64,000 bases of DNA from Silvimonas soli (lineage in GTDB: Bacteria > Pseudomonadota > Gammaproteobacteria > Burkholderiales > Chitinibacteraceae), in assembly GCF_030035605.1 (NCBI RefSeq), contig NZ_CP106736.1, positions 2,542,001 to 2,606,000 on the forward strand, read 5' to 3'. Under the pieces are notes generated by a model, which saw nothing but the letters and a program-made list of their open reading frames with translations, did not search any database and had not been told where the DNA came from. Each line of letters starts with the position of its first letter. Position 1 is the first letter of the stretch. The translations under genes were made by a program, and so were the position numbers. Shown piece by piece: positions 36,347 through 44,092 of the stretch.

Positions 36347-38371
36347 TCACTTTTTGATCCACAGGCCAACTTGCGAGCCGCCATCGGCATAGAACGGATG
36401 CCAGCTGTACTGGCTGCCAATGGCAGTATTGATGTTCTGCCACGCTGGTAAACCCATGCCCGCTTCGGCACGCGTCCAAGCGATATAGCGCACGTGATTC
36501 AGTGCCAGCCAATCGAGCGCTTCCGGGAAAGTGCCGTGGTAAAACGCCTTGGTTTTGTCCGACTGCATCCAGACATCACGCGGTGCGCCATGCCACAGAC
36601 TGACGTGATTAGGCCAGCCTTGCATGGAAATCTGGTTGGAGAACAGCGCCACCAGTGTCTGGTTGGTATACGCGTCGCCATACCAGTTCTCCAGCAACAC
36701 ACCGCGTGGCGCGTTCTTGAGGTAGCCGACCATATCGCGCATCGGTGGGTCGTTCAGGAACGAGCGTGAGCCTTCCAGATGACCCGCGTCGGCTTTGCCG
36801 GTGCTCATCAGGTAATTAGCGGTGTCCCAGGCGTAAGTGCAGGTCAGTGCAAGCGATGCATAGGCAATCCAGCGCGTTACCTTGCGTTGACTGGCTAACG
36901 CCATGGTGCCCAGCGTGAGCAGCGCACCGCTGTACATCCAGCCCCACCATTTCATGGTGGTATTGGTGCGGATGAACTTGCCGCCGGAAGGGTCCTGCAC
37001 GTAGATGAATTCGGAGATCACCAGCATGGCGCCAAAGGCAATAACCAGCATCAAAGCCAGCGGACGGGCGCGCTTTTCCAGCAGGGCCAGCCCCAGCAAC
37101 ACCAGCATGGGCCACAGAAAAGCGATAAACCGCAACACCGGGGTGTGATCCATCCAGCGTACAGGGTAGATCGGCGTGTTGATGGCCTGATTGGCCAGCC
37201 CGCTCAGATACGGATAAACCAGCAATGCGCTCAGCAAGCCGCCACCGATGATCGCCGTCCAGTCTGGCGGATTTTTCTGCTGATAACGCCAGCCGATCCA
37301 GCTCAATAGCAATACGGCAGAGAACGGAAAAATCCACGTATTGGTGATCAGCATGACCGGCACTGTGCCTGCCAGCAAAGCTTGCCCCAGCCGCGGCGAC
37401 AGGGCGACTGCGCCCGCAATGGCCGGTGCCTCTAGCCACGCGATCAGCGCCAGTGCCAGGAACAGCAAGAAGTAACTACCCAGCGGCGGATGGAAATCGC
37501 CCAGATAGAACTGATAGCCAAAGTTCTCCATCGGGATTTCACGCGTTTCGAAATCCGGCGTGGGTTTGTTGGCCTCAGTCAGCGGCGGGAACAAAGCGCG
37601 ACCCAGCGTGGTGCCTTGGTCCTTGATGCGCAATTCGTAGTTACCGATAAAGCGCGCGCTGCCCCACATGAAATCGTTGGCAACCCAATCCGGCGGCGTG
37701 GCCGGGTTGGGGTCGGCCACCAGATGCATGATCGGCGTGATGCCGGTGCCGCCCAGCGCCAAAGCCGCAATCAGCAGCAAGCGCGGGGCTTTGCGGGAGA
37801 TGAAGCGGCTGGCGAAATCCCAGGCCAGCGACAGCGACAATGCCATGACCAGCACAAAGGCGATGTTGTAGGCAAAACCCGGCTGCCAATTGAACAAGCG
37901 GCCCATCAACGCCGCGCCATAGTGCTGGAAGGCGTAGTAAAAATCGAAATGATGCGGCGGATACCAGATATCCAGCGGCGGCAAGGTATCGCCTGGATAA
38001 TAGTTCTGCATGAAGTACAGATCGGTCACGCGCTCGGAGGTCGGGTAAATGGAAGGCAGTACAAACTTCCAGGCCAGACCGTAGATAAACGCTGCTGCAA
38101 ACACCCGCTCGGATGCCTTGAAGGCGGCGCTGCGGCATTCGATCTTTTGCAGCCACAGCGCGCCCAGTGCCAGCGCGCTGGTCAGTGGCCACGCCCAGCC
38201 AATCTGGCCCAGACCCACAAAGTGTTCCAGCGCGCACAACACCAATGTAACGCCCAGCACGCCCACCGCGCGGGCGATGGGATACGGCAACCAGTGGCCC
38301 AGCGTGGCCGTCAGCCCGGCCAGGTGCAGCCAAAGTAAAATCAGGCTGCCCAACAAGAAAATCATCGTCAT
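36347..38371 (-). CDS. DUF2298 polytopic membrane protein (copy A)
   Basis: A 674-residue membrane protein with about 12-14 hydrophobic segments, related to the Chlor_Arch_YYY/DUF2298 family. The landmark FHFDFYYAFQHYGAALMGR holds the tyrosine pair. A later NTTMKWWGWMYSGALLTLG matches the NT-K-aromatic segment of the family. The C-terminal 120 residues are soluble, as in membrane glycosyltransferases of the GT-C type. The ATG at 38371 (four bases after copy B) is chosen; the open frame continues into copy B. An 11-base duplication (36336-36357) spans the stop and repeats it. GT-C-like activity is inference. Confidence 0.85.
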   Translation of the reverse strand: MTMIFLLGSLILLWLHLAGLTATLGHWLPYPIARAVGVLGVTLVLCALEHFVGLGQIGWAWPLTSALALGALWLQKIECRSAAFKASERVFAAAFIYGLAWKFVLPSIYPTSERVTDLYFMQNYYPGDTLPPLDIWYPPHHFDFYYAFQHYGAALMGRLFNWQPGFAYNIAFVLVMALSLSLAWDFASRFISRKAPRLLLIAALALGGTGITPIMHLVADPNPATPPDWVANDFMWGSARFIGNYELRIKDQGTTLGRALFPPLTEANKPTPDFETREIPMENFGYQFYLGDFHPPLGSYFLLFLALALIAWLEAPAIAGAVALSPRLGQALLAGTVPVMLITNTWIFPFSAVLLLSWIGWRYQQKNPPDWTAIIGGGLLSALLVYPYLSGLANQAINTPIYPVRWMDHTPVLRFIAFLWPMLVLLGLALLEKRARPLALMLVIAFGAMLVISEFIYVQDPSGGKFIRTNTTMKWWGWMYSGALLTLGTMALASQRKVTRWIAYASLALTCTYAWDTANYLMSTGKADAGHLEGSRSFLNDPPMRDMVGYLKNAPRGVLLENWYGDAYTNQTLVALFSNQISMQGWPNHVSLWHGAPRDVWMQSDKTKAFYHGTFPEALDWLALNHVRYIAWTRAEAGMGLPAWQNINTAIGSQYSWHPFYADGGSQVGLWIKK

Positions 38372-38375
38372 GGTG

Positions 38376-40421
38376 TTATTGGCCCCGCAATTCCCACAGC
38401 CCGAATTCAATGCCGTTGTTGTTGGATAAACCACGCCAGATATAGCGGCTGGCGAGCAAGCTTTGCATGCGGGCAAAGGCGCCTGGGTCGCGCGTCTGGT
38501 CGTAGCTGCTCCAGACCACGTAGCGCACTTTGCGGCTGGCCAGCCACTGCGCCGCATCGGGCAAACCGCCGTGGTACAACGCGCGGATATAGTCGGCGTC
38601 GCGGTTGATAAACCACGGATGATCGCGCCACAGGCCTTCATGATCTGGCCAGCCCAACGCCGACGGCTGGCCGCTGTGCAGCGCAAAGGCGCCATGCACC
38701 GTGTATGAACCACCATCCAGCCCTTCCATCACCAGGCCCTTTGGCGCGCTGCGTAGATAACTGAGAATGGCGCGTTGGCCCGGATCGTCCGCCAGCCAGG
38801 CATCGCCCGCCAGTCGTCCCGCGTGATTCTTCGGGTGATTGATCCAGTACTGCGCTTGCGGAATAACATACAGGCAGGTCGCCAGCAGTGGCAGCCATGC
38901 CACGCTGCGTATCCATTTTCGGCTGGATGCCAAGGTAAGAGTGCCCAGCAAGGCAATGCCTGCCGGGAACAACCACGACCACCATTTGAGCGTGGTATTG
39001 AAGCGGTTGTACTTGCCGCCCAGGGGGTCATCGATAAAGAAAATCTCGGTGATGATCAGCAGGATCAAAACGCCCCAGGCTGCCCACCAGCTGCGCCGAT
39101 CATCCCGACCGCTGGCCAGGCCCAGACCTGCCAGCACCAGCACCGGCCACCACACTGCAATGAACTGGCGGATCGGGGTGTGATCCAGACTGGTAACCAG
39201 GGCAAAGGCCGTCGGTACCGCGTTGGGGGCGAAATGCGCGAGGAATGGGTAAATCAGCACGCCTGCGGTAACCGCGCCACCCAGCAAGGCCCGCCAAAAC
39301 ACCGGCAAGCCGCTACGCCAGCGATAAGCGCACCAGCCCAGAATCAACAGCGCCTGCAATGGCAGCGTCCACGGGTTGAGCGCCAATAACAGCGGCAGGC
39401 TCAGGCCCAGCAGAAACACGCCGGTTTCATCACGCCAACCGTAGGCATCCGTTTCGGTGTTTTCGGAAGAGTTGTCCGCGCGGCGAGGCTCAAGTGCGCC
39501 AATCAACGCCAGCACAAACAACAACAATGCAAAGCCACCGACTGGCGGATGCAGATCGCCCAGGTAGGTGTAATAAGAGATGGTTTCCAGCGGCAAATCC
39601 CTTGTTTCAAAGTCCGATGTGGGCTTTTGCTCGGGAGTCAGCGCCGGAAATAGCGCACGGCCCAGTTCGGTATTGACTTGCTGATCATACAAACCGGTAA
39701 AGCGGGTGTTGGACCACAGCAGCGTTACCGCGTTGCCATCAGCTTGCTGGGCGTTGGTGGAGGGCAGATCGTAGATCAGCGGCAGCAGCGGCGCGACGCC
39801 GGTACCGCCCACCGTCAGCGCGGCGACCACCAGCAAGCGTCCGGCGCGACGTTGCAAGAAGCGCCCGGTGAGGCTCCAGGCCAAGCTGGCGGTAAAGGCG
39901 AAGGTGGTGCAAAAGCCCAGGTTCATCGCCCGGCCTGCATCCAGATTCAGAAACCGTCCCTGCAACGCGGTGGCGTAATGCAGAAAGCCGTAATAGATAT
40001 CGAAGCGATAACCCGGCAGCCATTGATCCGGCGGCGGCAAAGTAGAGCCGGGCAGATAGTTGGCTACAAAGTACAGGTCAGTCAGATGCTCGGATTGGGC
40101 ATCCAGATCGGGAAAGACAAACCGCCAGGCCAGCGCAAACAGAAATGCGCAGGCAAAGGGCAGTTGTCCGCGCCACCAGGCGGCGTCCGCCAGCCGCTTG
40201 TTGAGCGTCAACACTGACAACGCGGTGCAGATGGGCCACAGCCAGGCCAGATGCCCCAGCCCGGCAAAGTGTTCAACAAAGAACAGCGCCAGGCACAGCA
40301 GCAGCACGCCGGTGGCGCGCGCCAGATCGATATCGCCCAGGCGACGTTCAAAACACTGCGCCAGTCCTGCCAGATTAATGAACAGAATCAATAGCGTCAG
40401 TGCGAGGGCAATCAGGCCCAT
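38376..40421 (-). CDS. DUF2298 polytopic membrane protein (copy B)
   Basis: A 681-residue paralogue of copy A with the same plan: RFDIYYGFLHYATALQGR, RFNTTLKWWSWLFPAGIALLG, and a soluble C-terminal tail with MEGLDGGSYTVHGAFALHSG. A strong GGAGG/GGGAG site precedes the ATG, and it opens the operon. The two copies share motifs but have diverged strongly in the linking sequence, so they may act on different acceptors or as a heterodimer. No function is established in bacteria that I know of. Confidence 0.85.
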   Translation of the reverse strand: MGLIALALTLLILFINLAGLAQCFERRLGDIDLARATGVLLLCLALFFVEHFAGLGHLAWLWPICTALSVLTLNKRLADAAWWRGQLPFACAFLFALAWRFVFPDLDAQSEHLTDLYFVANYLPGSTLPPPDQWLPGYRFDIYYGFLHYATALQGRFLNLDAGRAMNLGFCTTFAFTASLAWSLTGRFLQRRAGRLLVVAALTVGGTGVAPLLPLIYDLPSTNAQQADGNAVTLLWSNTRFTGLYDQQVNTELGRALFPALTPEQKPTSDFETRDLPLETISYYTYLGDLHPPVGGFALLLFVLALIGALEPRRADNSSENTETDAYGWRDETGVFLLGLSLPLLLALNPWTLPLQALLILGWCAYRWRSGLPVFWRALLGGAVTAGVLIYPFLAHFAPNAVPTAFALVTSLDHTPIRQFIAVWWPVLVLAGLGLASGRDDRRSWWAAWGVLILLIITEIFFIDDPLGGKYNRFNTTLKWWSWLFPAGIALLGTLTLASSRKWIRSVAWLPLLATCLYVIPQAQYWINHPKNHAGRLAGDAWLADDPGQRAILSYLRSAPKGLVMEGLDGGSYTVHGAFALHSGQPSALGWPDHEGLWRDHPWFINRDADYIRALYHGGLPDAAQWLASRKVRYVVWSSYDQTRDPGAFARMQSLLASRYIWRGLSNNNGIEFGLWELRGQ

Positions 40422-40731
40422 GGTCTCCCTCCTCCGGGTACCGGATCGCTGTTGGGATCAACAACTGGAAGACCGGCTGGCGTTGGTATCCACGCAACAC
40501 CCAGGCAGAGGCGGGTTAATCGAGGCGGGAGATGGCGGCAGCGGAATTCCGGTTGCGCCCGTGATTTTTGGGTGCGTCCGGCGTTTTATCATGCTTTGCG
40601 CGGTAGCGGAACATGCAACCGGCAAGCTTGTTTTAAGTTGCGCAGCTTACTATGCCAGAACTTGCCAATTGCAGGGCAAGTCACCGTAAAAGGACGGATG
40701 GCGCTTGCCACAAGGCTGAACGGCGGTTCCA
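40422..40731. other. Intergenic region upstream of the DUF2298 operon and ykgJ
   Basis: 310 bases between divergent genes. I see no gene, hairpin of note or recognisable operator. Both promoters should lie here. Confidence 0.5.
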
Positions 40732-41001
40732 ATGCGGGCCATGACTTTATCTTGCCGTCCCGGCTGCGGTGCCTGTTGCATTGCGCCTTCAATCACCAGC
40801 CCCTTACCCGGCATGCCAAACGGCAAGCCCGCTGGAGTTCCGTGTGTAAATCTGCTGCCCGATTATCGCTGCGCGGTATTCGGCAAACCCGAACGCCCGG
40901 CCTTTTGCGGCGGGCTGCAGCCAGAAGCCCAGATGTGTGGCGACTCGCGTGCTGGGGCGTTGATATGGCTGGCGCAGCTGGAAACCGCCACTGCGCCGTA
41001 A
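40732..41001 (+). CDS. YkgJ-family cysteine-cluster protein
   Basis: An 89-residue protein with the CxxxC-type cluster: CRPGCGACCIAPSI near the start (cysteines 8, 12, 15, 16), a CVNLLPDYRC pair, CGG and MCGD. The family is annotated as zinc- or iron-chelating, with no established reaction. The start at 40732 has no strong ribosome binding site; a second ATG three codons later is possible. It converges with the DUF899 gene, 7 bases apart. Confidence 0.88.
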   Translation: MRAMTLSCRPGCGACCIAPSITSPLPGMPNGKPAGVPCVNLLPDYRCAVFGKPERPAFCGGLQPEAQMCGDSRAGALIWLAQLETATAP

Positions 41002-41008
41002 CGCGGCG

Positions 41009-41719
41009 CTAACGGGCAGTGTCGTAGCTGAGTTTCGGATACCAATCCTTCCCGCGACCGGCAGGCGTCAGATCGAGGATGGTCCACAGCGGCATCAGGT
41101 CCGGCGCACCGCGTGGGTCCTGGCCGGGATCGGCGGTTTCAAAGCCCATTTCATCGCCATAAAAATGGCGAACCTGATCTCCCGAGCGGGTGAATACGTT
41201 CAAGCCGGGCACGTCGTCGCCAGCCGGGTCTTCGCCGATGTAATCGCGGTTAAAGCTGTTGCCGACGGATGAATACAACCGTAGATGTCGCCAGCCACGT
41301 TCTTGTTTGAATGCCTCCATGCGTTCAATCGGCGCGCGGGCGAAGACGGCAAAGCCGACGCGTTGCAAGATGTCGGGCATCTCGCCATCCCAAGCGCTGA
41401 GCAAACAGGTGCACATCGGGCAGGGACGTTCGCGCCGGGGGCCGAACATCCAGTTGTAGACGATCAGGGTGTCATGCTCGCCAAAAATCTGGCTGAGGGT
41501 GACTGGGCCATCGATACTTTCAAAGCGGTAATTTTCTGGTACCAAACCACCTGCTGGCAAAGCGCGGCGTTGCTCGGCGACGCGTTCGATCTGCCGTCGC
41601 AGTTCGATTTCTTCAGCCAGCAGGGCATTACGCGCCTGGCGGTATTCCGGGGTCTCGCCGGGAAAACGGCGGGGGGATTGTGCCAGTTCGGTGGCGGGGA
41701 CGAGCTGAGGTTGATTCAT
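41009..41719 (-). CDS. DUF899 thioredoxin-fold protein
   Basis: A 236-residue cytosolic protein of the DUF899 family, a thioredoxin-like fold. Visible landmarks are YRQARNALLAEEIELRRQ (helical start), IVYNWMFGP, RPCPMCTCLLSAWDG (cysteines where a redox motif sits) and RDYIGED. The start at 41719 follows GGAG by eight bases; the open frame reaches far upstream without support. Its function is unknown; relatives are often stress- or metal-linked. Confidence 0.88.
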   Translation of the reverse strand: MNQPQLVPATELAQSPRRFPGETPEYRQARNALLAEEIELRRQIERVAEQRRALPAGGLVPENYRFESIDGPVTLSQIFGEHDTLIVYNWMFGPRRERPCPMCTCLLSAWDGEMPDILQRVGFAVFARAPIERMEAFKQERGWRHLRLYSSVGNSFNRDYIGEDPAGDDVPGLNVFTRSGDQVRHFYGDEMGFETADPGQDPRGAPDLMPLWTILDLTPAGRGKDWYPKLSYDTAR

Positions 41720-41849
41720 GGAGGTCTCCATGAGGTGATCGCAGCTGTGATCCTGGCCTGGCCTTTGGGGGTTGTGGCTGGTAACGCCTGATTGCGCCCG
41801 CTGCACGGTCAGCGGGGTAGGCATGCGCTGGCAAATGACGTGTTTGCGG

Positions 41850-41884
41850 CCAACAAAAAGGCCGGATGGTGATCCGGCCTTTTT
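41850..41884 (-). terminator. Terminator of the tonB-exbB-exbD genes
   Basis: A 13-bp stem (41855-41867 with 41872-41884, core GGCCGGAT/ATCCGGCC) with loop GGTG and A/T runs on both sides. It is 26 bases past the exbD stop on the minus strand. Confidence 0.88.
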
Positions 41885-41909
41885 GGCGAGTCTGCTGCAA
41901 GAGAGCGGC

Positions 41910-42329
41910 TTACTGCGCGCCCGGCTCCGTAACAAAGCCCAGCTTCTCAATGCCTGATTGCTGAATTGCCGCCATGGTTTTGGCGACGTATTCATATTGA
42001 ACTTTGCGATCACCACGCAGGCGGATTGTCGGTTGCGGGTCTTTGGCTGCTGCGGCGGCCAGATGTTCTTTGAACTCGGCTTCGCTCAATTTGGTTTCGT
42101 CCCAGAAAACCGAGCCATCTTCCGTCACCGAGATATTCACCGACGCCGGTTTGACCACCTCCGGCTGGTTGGCGGCGCGCGGCAGGTTCACTTTCACCGC
42201 GTGCGTCAGTACCGGTACGGTGAGCATGAAGATAATGAGCAGCACCAACATCACGTCCACCAGCGGAGTCATGTTGATCTCGCTCATGACTTCGCTGTTG
42301 TCGCCACCGATTGATTTGCTGAATGCCAT
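41910..42329 (-). CDS. exbD: Biopolymer transport protein ExbD
   Basis: The 139-residue single-span partner of ExbB in the proton-driven TonB motor. The membrane helix (about 18-42) carries the essential aspartate in MTPLVDVMLVLLIIFM. A periplasmic domain follows. It lies 6 bases after exbB, and a strong terminator ends the unit. Confidence 0.95.
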   Translation of the reverse strand: MAFSKSIGGDNSEVMSEINMTPLVDVMLVLLIIFMLTVPVLTHAVKVNLPRAANQPEVVKPASVNISVTEDGSVFWDETKLSEAEFKEHLAAAAAKDPQPTIRLRGDRKVQYEYVAKTMAAIQQSGIEKLGFVTEPGAQ

Positions 42330-42335
42330 CTGACC

Positions 42336-43073
42336 TTACTCCGCGTGTTTGGACTGACCGTTCACCACCGCCAGTTGCGGGCGGGATTGATCGCGGGCCA
42401 CGGGGGCGCCGGTCACAAAGTAGGCATGCAGGTCCTGGGCAAAACGGTTGAGCTTGCCGGTAATGGAACGATTGCCGCGTACCAGCGCGTTGTAGGCCAG
42501 CACAGCCGGGATCGCCACGGCCAGACCAAACGCGGTCATCACCAGCGCTTCGCCCACCGGGCCCGCAATTTTGTCGATGCTGGCCGCGCCGGCAGCAGAG
42601 ATGCCGATCAGCGCGTGATAGATGCCCCAAACAGTGCCGAACAAGCCCACAAACGGCGCCGTGCTACCGACCGATGCCAGGATCGACAAGCCACGTTGCA
42701 TGCGCTCGGTGCCTTCTTCAATCGCGCCGTTCAGGCTGCTGATCAACCAGTCAGAAAGTGCCAGCTGGCCGTGCAGATCAGCCTGGTTGTCGCGGTGGTG
42801 TGCCACAGCGGCCTGGCTTTCCAGTGCCAGCAGGCGGAACGGGTTGTCCTGGGTTTTGCCGGTCAGTTGCGCCAGACCTTCGTCAAAGCGGTGGGCATGC
42901 CAGAAGTCGTGCGCGGCGGCCGCGCGACGGCGATTGGCCACGAGGCGGAAAGCATGCGTGACGATCACATACCAGCTGGCAATCGACATGATCAACAAGA
43001 TGGTGGCAATGGCATGAGTGACGAAATCGCTCTGAGCCCACAGGTGGGCAAGGCTGAACTGTTGCGGTTGCAT
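42336..43073 (-). CDS. exbB: Biopolymer transport protein ExbB
   Basis: The 245-residue MotA/TolQ/ExbB-type channel protein, with three membrane helices: near 18-40, near 140 (STAPFVGLFGTVWGIYHAL) and near 180-205. AGGAG stands 6 bases before the ATG. With tonB upstream and exbD downstream it makes a complete energy-coupling set for the receptor encoded divergently. Confidence 0.95.
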   Translation of the reverse strand: MQPQQFSLAHLWAQSDFVTHAIATILLIMSIASWYVIVTHAFRLVANRRRAAAAHDFWHAHRFDEGLAQLTGKTQDNPFRLLALESQAAVAHHRDNQADLHGQLALSDWLISSLNGAIEEGTERMQRGLSILASVGSTAPFVGLFGTVWGIYHALIGISAAGAASIDKIAGPVGEALVMTAFGLAVAIPAVLAYNALVRGNRSITGKLNRFAQDLHAYFVTGAPVARDQSRPQLAVVNGQSKHAE

Positions 43074-43165
43074 GGATGAGGCTCCTGTCTATTTGAGTGT
43101 TTGATCTCGCTGTGGCGTGAGTCGAGTGCCACAGCGTGTTTTGTCTTTGGTGTGAAGTTTGTGGA

Positions 43166-43813
43166 TCAAGGCGCGTTAAGCGAGAACGTCACCGGCTGCA
43201 CGTACCACATGGCAATCGGCTGGCCGCCTTGTCTGGCTGGCGTGAATTTCCATTTGCGAACGGTTTCCAGCGCGGAGCTGTCCAGCCGGCCAAAACCGCT
43301 GCTTTGCTTGAGCTTGATATCGCCCACCGTGCCGTCGGCCTGGATATAGACCTCTAGCAACACGCGGCCTTCTTCGCCCAATTTGCGGGAAATGGTCGGA
43401 TAGGGCGGCTTCATGTTGCCGGTGGCGGCGGCATCGACTCGCGGTTGCGAGATCGCCGCCGGTGCAGGCGCTGCTGGCGCTGGTTTGGGCTCGGCCGGTG
43501 GTGGCGCCTCGGGTGCTGGTTTGATTTCATGCACTGGCGGTTCAGTCGCAACCTGGTTCGGTTTGGCGACCGGAATCGGCGGCAGCGGCTTGGGCACTGG
43601 AGGCTGTTTCACCACAGGCTGCGGCTTGGGCTGAACTTGTTGTTTGGGCGTGGGTGGGGCGACCACAGGCAACGGTGCCGGGGTTTCCAGAGTCACCGTA
43701 ATTTCTTTGGGAGGCTGCGGCGGTTGCGTTTGCACCGTATGCAGCAGCGCACCAATCAATAGCACGTGTGCTCCGGTTACCAGCCCCAGTCGTGTTGCCT
43801 GGTTGCGATTCAT
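43166..43813 (-). CDS. tonB: TonB energy transducer
   Basis: A 215-residue TonB. It has an N-terminal anchor helix (about 8-24), a proline/lysine-rich span (about 32-130, PKPQP and PVPKPLPP repeats) crossing the periplasm, and a C-terminal TonB domain with PPYPTISRKLGEEGRVLLEV and SSALETVRKWKFTPA. I chose the ATG at 43813; one at 43852 is in frame but would place a Fur-type site inside the gene. Neither start has a clear Shine-Dalgarno sequence. Confidence 0.92.
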   Translation of the reverse strand: MNRNQATRLGLVTGAHVLLIGALLHTVQTQPPQPPKEITVTLETPAPLPVVAPPTPKQQVQPKPQPVVKQPPVPKPLPPIPVAKPNQVATEPPVHEIKPAPEAPPPAEPKPAPAAPAPAAISQPRVDAAATGNMKPPYPTISRKLGEEGRVLLEVYIQADGTVGDIKLKQSSGFGRLDSSALETVRKWKFTPARQGGQPIAMWYVQPVTFSLNAP

Positions 43814-43817
43814 ATCT

Positions 43818-43838
43818 AAATGAGAATTACTTGCATTT
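43818..43838. promoter_or_regulatory. Fur box next to tonB
   Basis: AAATGAGAATTACTTGCATT and one more T. AATGAGAAT is the classic Fur half-site and TTGCATTT the weaker inverse half. It ends five bases before the chosen tonB start, so iron-bound Fur would block tonB transcription. Confidence 0.7.
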
Positions 43839-43854
43839 ATTCGAAGAGGCATAT

Positions 43855-43873
43855 GATAATGATAACCCTTCGC
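43855..43873. promoter_or_regulatory. Second Fur box between tonB and the receptor
   Basis: GATAATGATAACCCTTCGC matches the 19-base Fur consensus at 15 positions, including an unbroken 11 at the left end. It lies 17 bases from the first box, so the two together can serve both divergent promoters. Confidence 0.7.
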
Positions 43874-44092
43874 ATTTGCAAAGAAATTGCAAGCGAAACG
43901 AAATTAAATCCGCTTGCCAGCTTCGGTGCTGGTCTTGATCTGCCTTAAAGCTGCAAAGACAGCGGGCGATCAGTCACTCGTTCAGATCGCAGTCTGGTTT
44001 GTTCAGGACTTCCGGGGTGACATGGCGGGCGGAAATAAAACAGGCGGTAAACGCCACAAAACAGCCAGATCATTCCCTCGGAGACATCCCTC

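Noticed and set aside
38372..38716. N-terminal extension of DUF2298 copy A
   Set aside because: The extra 115 codons lie inside copy B in another frame and are Cys/Arg-rich; the membrane protein begins at 38371.
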